Shown: positions 32,882 to 41,760, counted from the stretch's first letter. The stretch is 64,000 nt of DNA from CAZMBI01 sp964564675 (GCA_964564675.1 CAZMBI010000011.1:1-64000); one strand, 5' to 3'. A program made the numbers and translations. The notes: generated by a model not told the origin, from the sequence alone.

Positions 32882-33919
32882 ATGTATTATATCATGATGC
32901 ATGCAACCGAAACGGATGTGGTGATTATCGGTGCCGGCCCGGTGGGGCTGTTCGCCGTGTTTGAGCTGGGCCTGCTCAATCTGCGCGCACACGTGGTGGA
33001 TATTCTCGACCGGCCGGGTGGGCAATGCGCCGAGCTTTACCCCGAAAAGCCGATTTACGACATTCCGGCCCTGCCAGTGGTCACCGGGCAGGAGCTGACC
33101 GACCGGCTGATGCAGCAAATCAAGCCGTTTGAGCCCACTTTTCATCTCAGCCAGATGGCCGAATCGATACACAAGCGCGAAGATGGCCGCTGGCAGGTGG
33201 GTACCGATGCCGGCACCCAGCTGGTGGCCCCGGTGATTGTCATCGCCGCCGGCGGCGGCTCGTTCACCCCGAAAAAACCCCCGATTCCGGGGATTGAAGC
33301 CTATGAAGGTCGTAGCGTGTTTTACGCCGTGCGACAGATGGAACGCTTCCGGGATAAGATGGTGGTGATCGTCGGCGGCGGTGATTCGGCGCTCGACTGG
33401 ACGCTGAACCTACATTCAATTGCCAAGAACGTAGCCCTGGTTCATCGCCGGGATGAGTTTCGCGCTGCGCCTGATTCAGTAAGAAAAATGAGGGGCTTGG
33501 TAGAAGAAAATAAAGTATCGCTTCATATCGGTCAGATCAAGGCCCTGCATGGCGCCAACGGCCAGCTGGCCTCCGTTGTGGTGAACAACCGTTCAGAAAG
33601 CACGATTCTGCCCTGTGAAATGCTGCTGCCCTTTTTCGGGCTGACCATGAAGCTCGGCCCCGTGGCTCAGTTCGGGCTGAACCTGCATGAAAACCTGATC
33701 CCGGTGGATACCGAAAAATTCGAGACCAGCGAGCCGGGGATTTTCTCCATCGGGGATATCAACCACTATCCCGGCAAACTGAAACTGATCCTCTCCGGCT
33801 TCCACGAAGCCGCCCTGATGGCCCAGGCCGCCTTCAGAATCTGCCGGCCGAATGAAAAGTTGCGCTTTCAATACACCACTTCGAGCACGGAACTGCAGAA
33901 GAAACTGGGCGTGAGGTAA
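32882..33919 (+). CDS. Ferredoxin-NADP+ reductase, thioredoxin-reductase-like
   Basis: 345 aa. FAD motif GAGPVGLFAVFELG near 17-30, GGQCAELYPEKPIYDIPA, NADPH motif GGGDSALDW, and C-terminal SIGDINHYPGKLKLILSGFHEAALMAQ. The CxxC of thioredoxin reductase is missing, which defines the ferredoxin/flavodoxin reductase branch. The start may be the Met at 32897 (or 32894), since the first few residues are unusual. The ferredoxin gene 270 bp downstream is its probable partner. Confidence 0.92.
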   Translation: MYYIMMHATETDVVIIGAGPVGLFAVFELGLLNLRAHVVDILDRPGGQCAELYPEKPIYDIPALPVVTGQELTDRLMQQIKPFEPTFHLSQMAESIHKREDGRWQVGTDAGTQLVAPVIVIAAGGGSFTPKKPPIPGIEAYEGRSVFYAVRQMERFRDKMVVIVGGGDSALDWTLNLHSIAKNVALVHRRDEFRAAPDSVRKMRGLVEENKVSLHIGQIKALHGANGQLASVVVNNRSESTILPCEMLLPFFGLTMKLGPVAQFGLNLHENLIPVDTEKFETSEPGIFSIGDINHYPGKLKLILSGFHEAALMAQAAFRICRPNEKLRFQYTTSSTELQKKLGVR

Positions 33920-33945
33920 AGGAATAGACAGCAGGAAATGAGGAA

Positions 33946-34182
33946 ATGGTCAAAAGTTTTAAAGATCTATGGATATGGCAGGACGCTATGGCGCTAACCT
34001 GTATCGTATACGATGTGACTGCTTCTTTCCCGCATGAAGAGAAATATCGCCTGACCAGCCAGATGAGGCGCTCTGCCGTATCGATCCCGTATAACATTGC
34101 CGAAGGCAATAAACGTCAGCATCGCAAGGAGTATATGACGCTGAAACGCAAACTCCATTCCCGACTCCCCATTCCACTGTAA
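33946..34182 (+). pseudogene. Truncated four-helix-bundle (S23-type) protein
   Basis: 78 aa. The sequence FKDLWIWQDAMAL, FPHEEKYRLTSQMRRSAVSIPYNIAEG and RKEYM is clearly the first half of the four-helix-bundle/23S-intervening-sequence protein family, normally about 115-125 aa. After the third helix begins, the sequence changes to an unrelated tail and stops. It is probably a decayed gene, lying between the reductase and ferredoxin genes. Confidence 0.75.
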
Positions 34183-34192
34183 AAGAACCACT

Positions 34193-34516
34193 ATGAATAT
34201 CCACATCCTCCACGTCACCGACCGCGCCGGCACCCACCACACATTTGAAGCCATCGAGGGCTGGCGGGTGATGGAAGTCATCCGCGACCATGGATTACCG
34301 ATCAAGGCCGAATGCGGCGGGGCATGCGCCTGCGCCACCTGCCATGTCTATGTCGATGCCGACTGGCTGGAGCGGCTCGAGCCGCCGCAGGACGAAGAAA
34401 TCAATATGCTGGATGAGGCCTTTGACGTGGACGATAACTCTAGGCTGTCGTGCCAGATCATCATGAACGAAGCACTGGATGGTCTTACCGTAACCCTGGC
34501 GGCTGATGGTACATAG
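34193..34516 (+). CDS. 2Fe-2S ferredoxin, adrenodoxin type
   Basis: 107 aa. Cluster ligands are Cys41, Cys47, Cys50 and Cys87 in the order C-x5-C-x2-C-x36-C, as in bacterial adrenodoxin-like ferredoxins. The segment LPPQDEEINMLDEAFDVDDNSRLSCQI-type end is conserved here (EPPQDEEINMLDEA). It transfers electrons, probably from the reductase encoded just upstream, perhaps for iron-sulphur assembly or a monooxygenase. Confidence 0.95.
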   Translation: MNIHILHVTDRAGTHHTFEAIEGWRVMEVIRDHGLPIKAECGGACACATCHVYVDADWLERLEPPQDEEINMLDEAFDVDDNSRLSCQIIMNEALDGLTVTLAADGT

Positions 34517-34528
34517 ATTCGTATTATT

Positions 34529-34894
34529 TCAACCGCCTCTTTGTAAACCCCATCTTTTTCCCATATTTTGATTCCAATTTAATTCTGCCGCAGGGTCCGA
34601 ACTGTTGGTTACTGTAACTGCACCTGATACCGACTTGGCTATCTCAGCAACCTTTGACTCATAGTCATCGTTAGTATCCTTTTGATTTGCTCGCATATCT
34701 AATTCTTGATTACCAAGTCTTGTAAACGCTATTGAAGCTCTCATATCTCCATGATTAATCGCATAACGTTCCCTCAACTCATCTTTAATATCACTTATTC
34801 GCGCCTGTAATAACTCTTTGTCAGCTCCTGCTGTGTCTAGAAACTCTTTGATTTGTTCAATATCTTTTAAATTATATTGTGTTAATTCTGTCAT
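34529..34894 (-). CDS. Orphan protein, 121 aa
   Basis: Not recognised. It is a helical, acidic protein without a membrane segment: an N-terminal NLKDIEQIKEFLDTAGADKELLQARI-like coiled stretch, then a polar middle and a short end (GKRWGLQRGG). The base composition is strikingly AT-rich compared with the ferredoxin and nitroreductase genes beside it, a sign of transfer or of low expression. The ATG at 34894 is chosen; the frame opens 39 bases earlier at a TTG. Confidence 0.6.
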   Translation of the reverse strand: MTELTQYNLKDIEQIKEFLDTAGADKELLQARISDIKDELRERYAINHGDMRASIAFTRLGNQELDMRANQKDTNDDYESKVAEIAKSVSGAVTVTNSSDPAAELNWNQNMGKRWGLQRGG

Positions 34895-34967
34895 GCAAAC
34901 ACCTTTTTTTAGTACATAGAAACAGAATAACAAAAAAATGTGACGGTTTAATGAAAATTGTTCACTT

Positions 34968-35531
34968 TTATTTCCACACTTCGCTCACCTCGTCCAGATC
35001 CGGGCGCGGGCGCTCATCGGGTGCTTCGGGATGATAACCGATATAGATAAACCCGGCGACTTTGTCTTTTGCCTCGCCGCCCAGCGCTTTCTTTATCTCA
35101 TCATCATAAGCGGGCCAGTCGGTCAGCCATTGCGCGCCATAACCCAGCGCAACGGCCGCGTGCAGAATGTTCATACACACACAGCCGGTGGAAAGCTCCT
35201 GCTCCCACTCGGGGATTTTGCCCGGCTTGGGCATATAAAGCACCGCCAGCAACAGCGGCGCCCATTGCGGCCGGCGGCGTTCGAAATCGATTTGTTTTTC
35301 GCTGGCTCCGGGGTTGAGTTCGGCGAAACGGCGGGCGAAAACCTCGCCCAGCTCACTTTGGCCGTCGGCATGCAGCACCTTGATGCGCCAGGGCGCGAGC
35401 TTGCCGTGATCGGGCACGCGGGTGGCGGCGGTGAGTATCAGCGATAGCTCGGCCTTATTGGGGCCGGGATCGCGCAATTCACGGGCTTTGACGGAACGGC
35501 GGGTAAGCAGCCAGTGGAGTGGGTCGGACAT
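34968..35531 (-). CDS. Nitroreductase family protein (YdjA-like)
   Basis: 187 aa, an FMN-dependent oxidoreductase. The RRSVKARELRDPGPN start, ILTAATRVPDHGKLAPWRI and CVCMNILHAAVALGYGAQWLTDW are characteristic of the short YdjA-type nitroreductases. Substrate is unknown. It is downstream of the DHS-like gene on the same strand, with a long inverted repeat between them. Confidence 0.9.
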   Translation of the reverse strand: MSDPLHWLLTRRSVKARELRDPGPNKAELSLILTAATRVPDHGKLAPWRIKVLHADGQSELGEVFARRFAELNPGASEKQIDFERRRPQWAPLLLAVLYMPKPGKIPEWEQELSTGCVCMNILHAAVALGYGAQWLTDWPAYDDEIKKALGGEAKDKVAGFIYIGYHPEAPDERPRPDLDEVSEVWK

Positions 35532-35536
35532 AAAAA

Positions 35537-35629
35537 AGGTTTCAGGTTTCGAGGTTCGGGGTTCAGGTTTTTCTGGGATTATACATCATGATTCCTTTTC
35601 TGAAACCCGGAACCTGATACCCGGAACCT
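35537..35629. repeat. Word-repeat inverted repeat after the DHS-like gene
   Basis: Left arm 35537-35566 (AGGTTTCAGG... words) and right arm 35600-35629 (...CCCGGAACCT words) are about 30 bases each and imperfectly complementary, with an AT-rich loop. The right arm includes the end of the stop codon of the upstream gene. It may act as its terminator. Confidence 0.7.
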
Positions 35630-36593
35630 ATTTCCCCAGCAGATAGGCAAAAATCAGCGGCGCCACGATGGTCGCATCGGAATGGATGACAAATTTCGGC
35701 GTATCCACCGAGAGCTTATCCCAGGTAATCTTTTCATTGGGCAGCGCGCCGGAATAGCCGCCATAGCTTTCCTGTGCGTCGGTAATCTGCGCGAAATACC
35801 CCCAGTGCGGCACGTCCCACCCTAAATCTTGGCGCATCAGCGGCACCGCGCAGATCGGGAAGTCACCCGCGATCCCGCCGCCGATCTGGAAAAACCCGAC
35901 CGAGTGCTGCGCCGACTCCGCCTGATACCAGTGCATGAGATGGTGCATATAATGCAGGCCGGTTTTGACGCAATCGATTGATACTTCGCCACGTTCATAC
36001 AGGGAAACCAGGATATTACCGGTTGTCGAATCCTCCCAGCCGGGGACATAAAGCGGCAGTCCGGCCTCGGCGGCAGCGATCACCCAGGAATGCGCGCGCG
36101 GAATCTGCAGCATCTCATCCATCTCCGGGGACAGTGCGAGGCGGTAATAATATTCATGCGGAAAGTAGCGTTCTCCCTTTGCGGTGGCGTCCTGCCACAT
36201 CGGCAGTAACAGCCGTTCAAGCTTGCGAAAGGCTTCTTCTTCCGGGATGCAGGTATCGGTGACGCGATTATAACCGCGCGCCAGAAGCGCCTTTTCATCC
36301 TGCGGTGTCAGGTCGCGATAGTCGGGAATCTGCTCATAATGCTCGCGCGCCACGGCGTTATACAGATCCTCCTCCAGATTGGCTCCGGTACAGGTGATGG
36401 CATGCACCTTGCCGGCGCGGATCATCTCGGCCAGCGAAATCCCCAGCTCGCCCGAGCTCATGGCTCCGGCCAGCGTGATCATCATCTTCCCGCCTCGGGC
36501 CAGATGGGCCTCATAGGCTTCCGCCGCACGCCTGAGCGCCGAGGCATTGAAATGGCGGTAATGGTGGTCGATGAAGTGTTTGATTGCTGTCAT
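35628..36593 (-). CDS. Deoxyhypusine synthase-like protein, probable homospermidine synthase
   Basis: 321 aa. The family fold is clear: ITLAGAMSSGELGISLAEMI, ITCTGANLEEDLY, VPGWEDSTTGN, GGGIAGDF and HSDATIVAPLIF. The lysine that forms the enzyme-substrate imine corresponds to Lys293 in ITWDKLS. Bacteria lack the eukaryotic eIF5A substrate, so such proteins are thought to act on putrescine or spermidine, for example making homospermidine. The ornithine decarboxylase gene just upstream on the same strand supports a polyamine role. Confidence 0.87.
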   Translation of the reverse strand: MTAIKHFIDHHYRHFNASALRRAAEAYEAHLARGGKMMITLAGAMSSGELGISLAEMIRAGKVHAITCTGANLEEDLYNAVAREHYEQIPDYRDLTPQDEKALLARGYNRVTDTCIPEEEAFRKLERLLLPMWQDATAKGERYFPHEYYYRLALSPEMDEMLQIPRAHSWVIAAAEAGLPLYVPGWEDSTTGNILVSLYERGEVSIDCVKTGLHYMHHLMHWYQAESAQHSVGFFQIGGGIAGDFPICAVPLMRQDLGWDVPHWGYFAQITDAQESYGGYSGALPNEKITWDKLSVDTPKFVIHSDATIVAPLIFAYLLGK

Positions 36594-36638
36594 GATTTCC
36601 TATCTTTTGCTAGATTATCCTACGGCGAAACATTCGCC

Positions 36639-36741
36639 AGGGCGCCAGCAAAAACGCTCGCCTGCGAGAACAGCAACGCAAGTGTACTTATGGGTACATG
36701 CGCAGCGGAAGCGCAGCAAGCAAGCGTTTGCAGCAAGCCCT
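36639..36741. repeat. Large palindromic repeat, diverged third copy
   Basis: It has the plan of the repeats at 19530-19638: closing arms AGGGC (36639) and GCCCT (36737), then AGC-A-rich-CGCT pairing with AGCGTTTGC, a TGTAC-TTATGG-GTACA centre, and the shared word GCAGCGGAAGCGCAG (36702-36716). It lies between the two polyamine genes. Confidence 0.8.
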
Positions 36742-36752
36742 AATAGAACGTA

Positions 36753-37937
36753 TCAGGCCACTAATCTGGCCTCCGGCTCATGCAGGTCGCCGCCATACAT
36801 GCTCATCAGCGGCGGATCGTCAACGGCCACCACGTCCTGCATGGCGCCGAAACCGTTAAACCGCGTATTCATGGTGGCACCATATGCGCCCAGCTGCCCG
36901 ATTTCGATATAATCACCCTCGGCCACATCCTCCGGCAGAAAGAACGGGCCTTTCATGAAATCGAGCGTATCGCAAGTCGGCCCGAAGAAACTGTAGGGCT
37001 GCGTGTTATGGCTGACATCGCGCCGCGTTAGTTTCGCCGGAAAGATAAACTGTGGCGTGCCGGCATCAAACAGGCTGCCATAGGTGCCGTCATTGAGATA
37101 CAGATAATGCCCCTTGCGCAGCTCGACACATACCAGCATAGCGCCCGATTCGGCCACCAGCGCCCGGCCGGGCTCCGCGATCAACTGCGTATGCGACTCA
37201 ATCGGCCCCTTGTCGAATTCTTCGGCAATGGCGCTGAAATAATGCTCAAGCGCCGACGGAATCATGCCCGGGTAAATGGAGGGGAAACCGCCGCCGACAT
37301 CGAGAACGTCCACCTTCACCCGCGAGGCGCGCACTACCTGCCAGGCCATGCGCATGGCAATACGATAGGCGTCGGGGTGCATGCACTGCGAGCCAACATG
37401 AAAACACACGCCGATCTGGCGGGCTTTTTTATTGGTCGCGCGCAGCAGTTCGACTGCTTCGGCCAGTGGAATCCCGAACTTATCCGACAGGCTGATTTCC
37501 GAATAGGAATTGGGAATCGCCAGGCGGACAAACAGCGCCAGATCACGCGCATAACTGGTTTCTTCCAGAATTTTCTGCAATTCCGCATGCGAATCGAGCG
37601 AAAACGCCCGCACGCCATAGTCGTGATAGGCCTCGGCAATGGCGCGGCGCGATTTCACCGTATGCATAAAATTGATGGTGACGGCTTCACCGAACAACGC
37701 GCGCAGGCGCTCCACTTCCAGCAGGGAAGCAGCATCAAACGTGCGCACACCGGCATCATACAGTGCTTGCAGCACGTAGGGTGCGGGGTTGGTTTTAACG
37801 GCGTACATCATGTCGCCGCGGAAATGGCCATGAAATGCCTGCACAGCTGCATTGAGCGCATGCGGGCGAAATACCGGCTGGGGAAGCGTGGGCTTAAGTG
37901 CCTCAGTTACGGTACGTACGGAATGGTAGTGCTGCAT
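36753..37937 (-). CDS. Ornithine/lysine decarboxylase, alanine-racemase fold
   Basis: A PLP-dependent decarboxylase of 394 aa making putrescine (or cadaverine). The PLP lysine is Lys48 in MMYAVKTNP; the pyridoxal phosphate-binding GGGFPSIYPG, EPGRALVAESG and the active-site Cys in GPTCDTLDF are present. The ATG at 37937 is chosen: GAGG lies upstream and the protein then begins as its family does. The frame extends to 38024 without family resemblance. With the DHS-like gene it forms a two-gene polyamine pathway. Confidence 0.92.
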   Translation of the reverse strand: MQHYHSVRTVTEALKPTLPQPVFRPHALNAAVQAFHGHFRGDMMYAVKTNPAPYVLQALYDAGVRTFDAASLLEVERLRALFGEAVTINFMHTVKSRRAIAEAYHDYGVRAFSLDSHAELQKILEETSYARDLALFVRLAIPNSYSEISLSDKFGIPLAEAVELLRATNKKARQIGVCFHVGSQCMHPDAYRIAMRMAWQVVRASRVKVDVLDVGGGFPSIYPGMIPSALEHYFSAIAEEFDKGPIESHTQLIAEPGRALVAESGAMLVCVELRKGHYLYLNDGTYGSLFDAGTPQFIFPAKLTRRDVSHNTQPYSFFGPTCDTLDFMKGPFFLPEDVAEGDYIEIGQLGAYGATMNTRFNGFGAMQDVVAVDDPPLMSMYGGDLHEPEARLVA

Positions 37938-38170
37938 ATCATAAAGCCTCGCAAGATTGTTAACACAATATACCACGCTAAATCTCGCAAGGCCCCCGAT
38001 GCAGACTACACTTCCTTTACACACCGGGCAGGCGTTGATTTAGCGAGCGTGGACATTAACATATTTGCGCCCATATCAAAGGAAAAATTTTAAGAAACAC
38101 ACGGCGGGCCGCAAGAAGCTGAAAATCCCCGAACTACCGGAGTGCGCCCGCGCGCCGTGCGCAGCATGGT

Positions 38171-38863
38171 TTACCGTGGCGGCGAGGCGACCGGCGGGGA
38201 CTGCAGCGGCGGCGCGGTAGCTGAAGGCGGATTGTCCGGGCCGGGCGTGCCGCCCGGCTGCTGCTGTCGGCGCAGGATATCCTGATTGAGGGATGGCCGC
38301 TGCCGCGGTTGCGTATTGGGTGACGTGCCGCCCGTGCCCGGTGCCTCACGCGATGGCTGGGTCGCAGACTGCGGCGTGGGCGGTATAGCAGCCGGCGGCT
38401 TTACGGAATCAGTCGGTTGTGCGCCCTGCCCCGATGGTGCCGGCTGCTCCGGCTGTACCGGCGTAGCCTGCTGCGTAGGCGATGGGGCGTCCTGCGCAGG
38501 CGAAGCGGACTGTTCGCGCACCGCGCCGATGCGATCCGGCGGCGGTGCCGAGCCCACGCCCACGCCCAGGTTCGCACCGGCGCTGAGCACGCCGGCGGCA
38601 GAGCCTTCACGCGCGGGCGTGGCAACCGTCCAGCCGCGCTCGAACATGCAGTTACTAAAAAGCGTCACCAGCTTGGCATTGGCCGCGCGCGGGTCAACCG
38701 GCGCGTTGGGGTCGATATATTGCGGCAATTGCTGCTCGGAGACACGCTGGCAGTCATTGCGCTCGCTGACATAGCTGGTTTGAATACGGGTATGGTTCGC
38801 ACACGCCGCCACTAACGGCGCTAAGAGCACACAGGCGCGCGCCAGCCACCTTGCACGACGCAT
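38171..38863 (-). CDS. Proline-rich lipoprotein
   Basis: 230 aa. The signal ends in a lipobox (LVAAC), and the mature N-terminal half has two cysteines, in NDCQRV and FSNCMFERGW, that could form a disulphide. From about residue 110 it is a Pro/Gln/Ala-rich low-complexity tail without folded character. The pattern suggests an envelope protein that spans or contacts peptidoglycan. It follows fliJ but no flagellar role can be shown. The start at 38863 is chosen for its signal peptide. Confidence 0.75.
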   Translation of the reverse strand: MRRARWLARACVLLAPLVAACANHTRIQTSYVSERNDCQRVSEQQLPQYIDPNAPVDPRAANAKLVTLFSNCMFERGWTVATPAREGSAAGVLSAGANLGVGVGSAPPPDRIGAVREQSASPAQDAPSPTQQATPVQPEQPAPSGQGAQPTDSVKPPAAIPPTPQSATQPSREAPGTGGTSPNTQPRQRPSLNQDILRRQQQPGGTPGPDNPPSATAPPLQSPPVASPPR

Positions 38864-38888
38864 CCGCCGCCGCTCGGATCCGGAAGCC

Positions 38889-39299
38889 TTATCCGTACAA
38901 AAAGTCACGTAACCCGGCTTCATCCAACGCCTGCTGTTCTTTCTTGGCGGCCTTTCTGGCCTCTTCCTGCACATAGCGGTCATAAGCAATTTCATATTTC
39001 TTGAGGTCGGTGAAGCGGTTTTGAATCTCAATCATGAGCTCCTGTATGCGCTGTTCCACCTGCACCACGTTCGAAGCCAGCTGTTTCTGCTTGCGCTTAA
39101 TGGCATCCGAATAATCGCCGAAAAACCCGCGCATATCCGCCAGTTCCTGGGCGGTCTCAATTTCGCGTTTCAGACTCGCCTGCAGCTCTTCCATCATTTT
39201 GAGCAATTGACCGCGCTTGGTTTCCTCGTTTGCCAGGTCCTTTCGCAGGCGGTGCAACTCATTTTGCTCGATACGTATCAGTGTTCTCAGGCTTTTCAT
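38889..39299 (-). CDS. fliJ: Flagellar export protein FliJ
   Basis: 136 aa, almost entirely coiled coil with heptads throughout, and the start KSLRTLIRIEQNELHRLRKDL is typical of FliJ. It binds the export ATPase FliI and chaperones. It follows fliI by 64 bp on the same strand, the usual order. FliJ is poorly conserved, so the call relies on size, coil and position. Confidence 0.85.
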   Translation of the reverse strand: MKSLRTLIRIEQNELHRLRKDLANEETKRGQLLKMMEELQASLKREIETAQELADMRGFFGDYSDAIKRKQKQLASNVVQVEQRIQELMIEIQNRFTDLKKYEIAYDRYVQEEARKAAKKEQQALDEAGLRDFLYG

Positions 39300-39363
39300 A
39301 TACTCAGGCCAGTTAAAGGGTATACGGTATAAGGTAAAGTCAATGGACTACACACCCCATAAC

Positions 39364-40752
39364 CTATTTCCGCATCGGCGGCGCCTGACGCTGCTCCCCG
39401 CTCAGGCTCTCGCGCCATTTATCAATGCCCAGCGCGCTGGCCAGCTCATCATAGCCTTGATCGAGCGTGGCGCGTTCATCCTTGCGCTGGCGGATAAAAT
39501 CCTCAATCCGCGGATAAATTTGAATAGCCTGATCGACTTCACGATCGGAGCCACGGCGATAGGCGCCCAGCCGGATCATCTCGGCCATGTCATTATAGGT
39601 GGCGGCAACATTGCGCGCAACCTGCACCAGATTGCTTTCCGCCTCCGAATTGCAATCGGGCATCATGCGCGACACGCTTTTGAGAATATCCACTGAGGGA
39701 TACCGCCCGCGCTGGGCAATATCGCGGCTTAAGACGATGTGACCATCAAGAATGCCGCGCGCCGCATCGGCGATGGGTTCGTTGGTATCATCGCCTTCCA
39801 CCAATACCGAAAACAGCCCAGTAATCGCGCCCTGGCCTGGCTTTCCGGGGCCCGCACGTTCCAGCAGCTTGGGCATTTCGGCAAATACGGTGGGCGTGTA
39901 GCCCTTGGTGGTCGGCGGTTCACCGGCGGAAAGCCCGATCTCGCGCTGGGCCATGGCAAAGCGTGTGATACTGTCCATCAAACATAAGACCTGCCGGTTC
40001 TGATCGCGGAAATACTCGCTTAAGCTCATCGTCAGATACGCCGCCTGCCGCCGCATCAGCGCCGATTCGCTGGAGGTAGCCACGACCACGACCGAGCGTT
40101 TCAAGCCCTCCTCGCCCAGATCGTCTTCGATAAATTCCTGCACCTCGCGCGCACGCTCACCGACCAGGCCGATGACGTTGACGTCGGCGGAGGAATAGCG
40201 CGCCAGCATCGACAGCAGGATCGATTTACCCACGCCCGAGCCGGAGAAAATTCCCATTCGCTGGCCGCTGCAGCAAGTCAGAAACGTGTTAATGACCTTG
40301 ATACCCAAATCCAGCTTACCGCCCACGCGCGCGCGGCGATTGGCCAGCGGCGGCGCGTCGCGCAGCAGATAATCATGCTCGCCTCTGGGCAGCGGGCCTT
40401 TATCGTCGATCGGCTCGCCCTGCGCGTTGACAACCCGGCCCAGCCAGGCCTCACACGGCTGAATCGCCGAATCGGTGGATTCCAGATAAACCGGGGCGCC
40501 GGGACCGATCCCTTCAAGCGAGTGAAACGGCATGAGCAGCGCGCCGCGGTCGGTAAAGCCCACCACTTCGCATGTGATGTTCGACCCGCCCTGTTCATTG
40601 GCCACGCGACAGCGCGCGCCGATCTTCAGGCCATGTTCAATACCGGTACATTCCGCCAGCAGTCCTTTCACGCCGCTGATACGCCCGGCCAGCGAAAACG
40701 GCCGCATATGGCTAACTTCATTTTGAAATTGCTGAGTAAGCGCTGATTGCAT
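39364..40752 (-). CDS. fliI: Flagellar export ATPase FliI
   Basis: 462 aa. It energises export of flagellar proteins at the membrane. Walker A GSGVGKS is at 171-177; the catalytic-Glu/Walker B region LMDSITRFAMAQREIGLSAGEPP and the SVLVEGDDTNEPIADAARGILDGH segment are typical of the FliI/F1-like family. The N-terminal FliH-binding part is present. It is transcribed away from ctrA, sharing a 245-bp AT-rich gap. Confidence 0.95.
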   Translation of the reverse strand: MQSALTQQFQNEVSHMRPFSLAGRISGVKGLLAECTGIEHGLKIGARCRVANEQGGSNITCEVVGFTDRGALLMPFHSLEGIGPGAPVYLESTDSAIQPCEAWLGRVVNAQGEPIDDKGPLPRGEHDYLLRDAPPLANRRARVGGKLDLGIKVINTFLTCCSGQRMGIFSGSGVGKSILLSMLARYSSADVNVIGLVGERAREVQEFIEDDLGEEGLKRSVVVVATSSESALMRRQAAYLTMSLSEYFRDQNRQVLCLMDSITRFAMAQREIGLSAGEPPTTKGYTPTVFAEMPKLLERAGPGKPGQGAITGLFSVLVEGDDTNEPIADAARGILDGHIVLSRDIAQRGRYPSVDILKSVSRMMPDCNSEAESNLVQVARNVAATYNDMAEMIRLGAYRRGSDREVDQAIQIYPRIEDFIRQRKDERATLDQGYDELASALGIDKWRESLSGEQRQAPPMRK

Positions 40753-40943
40753 GCCCTGCCTGTTCGTCTGATATTTTTCCCATATTATGCTACTGCATGC
40801 TATCTTGTTGATCCAGTCTATTATGCGATTGATTCAAAGCCCACGAATGTGTATGCTAATCGTCAACTAAAAATTGAGCAATCATAGAAACTTCCGCACA
40901 TCATGCACGTGAAGTCAGATTTTATGATTGTTAATTTTTAATA

Positions 40944-40958
40944 TTAAGATTATATTAA
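40944..40958. promoter_or_regulatory. CtrA box 1 upstream of ctrA
   Basis: TTAAGATTATATTAA is an exact TTAA-N7-TTAA site, the consensus for CtrA binding. It is 39 bp before the ctrA start, in the fliI-ctrA gap. Confidence 0.75.
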
Positions 40959-40969
40959 ATTTTAAAGGA

Positions 40970-40984
40970 TTAAAAATTCCTTAA
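40970..40984. promoter_or_regulatory. CtrA box 2 upstream of ctrA
   Basis: TTAAAAATTCCTTAA is a second exact TTAA-N7-TTAA site, 11 bp after box 1 and 13 bp before the ctrA ATG. The pair suggests autoregulation. A GATTC (GANTC, the CcrM methylation word) also lies near 40831. Confidence 0.75.
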
Positions 40985-40997
40985 TCGGGAGTGATGC

Positions 40998-41729
40998 ATG
41001 CGCGTATTATTAGTAGAAGACGATCCCTCCACCGCCAAAGCCATCGAGCTGTCGCTGGCCTCCGAGGGCATCATCTGCGACACCGCCGAACTGGGCGAAG
41101 AAGGCCTCGAAATCGGCAAGATTTACGATTATGATATTATTATTTTGGATCTGATGCTGCCCGATATTGACGGGTATGAAGTGCTCCGCCGCTTCCGCGC
41201 CGCCAAGATCACCACGCCGATTCTCATTCTCTCCGGCCTGTCGGGGCCGGATCAGAAAATCAAGGGCCTGGGATACGGCGCCGACGATTACCTGACCAAA
41301 CCGTTTAACAAAGGCGAGCTGATCGCGCGGATTCAGGCCGTGGTGCGCCGCTCCAAGGGCCATTCCGAGTCTGTCATCCGTACCGGCAAGCTGGTGGTCA
41401 ATCTGGATACCCGCCTGGTTGAGGTCGATGGCCGGCCGCTGCATCTGACCAGTAAGGAATATGGCATTTTAGAATTGCTGTCGCTGCGCAAAGGCTCGAC
41501 GCTGACTAAAGAGATGTTCCTTAATCATTTATATGGCGGCATCGATGAGCCGGAGTTAAAAATTATTGACGTATTCGTCTGTAAGCTGCGGAAAAAGCTG
41601 CAGGAAGCCTCTGGCGGCGACAATTATATCGAAACCGTCTGGGGCCGTGGTTATGTCCTGAAAGATCCGGAAGCCGAAACCACAAAAAACACTAAGAAAA
41701 AAGCCAAGAAACTCGAAGAAGAAGTGTAA
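40998..41729 (+). CDS. ctrA: Cell-cycle response regulator CtrA
   Basis: 243 aa. Receiver domain 1-120 with acidic pocket ED at 7-8 and phospho-acceptor Asp51, then a winged-helix DNA-binding domain. The segments ILSGLSGPDQKIKGLGYGADDYLTKPFNKGELIARIQAVVRRSKGHSES and GGIDEPELKIIDVFVCKLRKKL are nearly diagnostic of CtrA, the master regulator of motility and cell-cycle genes in alphaproteobacteria. Two CtrA boxes lie upstream. The phosphotransferase ChpT that feeds it is encoded at 48719-49399. The C-terminal lysine-rich tail is variable among relatives. Confidence 0.97.
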   Translation: MRVLLVEDDPSTAKAIELSLASEGIICDTAELGEEGLEIGKIYDYDIIILDLMLPDIDGYEVLRRFRAAKITTPILILSGLSGPDQKIKGLGYGADDYLTKPFNKGELIARIQAVVRRSKGHSESVIRTGKLVVNLDTRLVEVDGRPLHLTSKEYGILELLSLRKGSTLTKEMFLNHLYGGIDEPELKIIDVFVCKLRKKLQEASGGDNYIETVWGRGYVLKDPEAETTKNTKKKAKKLEEEV

Positions 41730-41748
41730 TAAGCAATTCATTTGCTTA
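41730..41748 (+). terminator. Short hairpin after ctrA
   Basis: TAAGCAA-TTCAT-TTGCTTA begins one base after the stop codon. The stem is AT-rich and the T-tract poor, so termination would be weak. Confidence 0.45.
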
Positions 41749-41760
41749 ATCTACGTCTCG

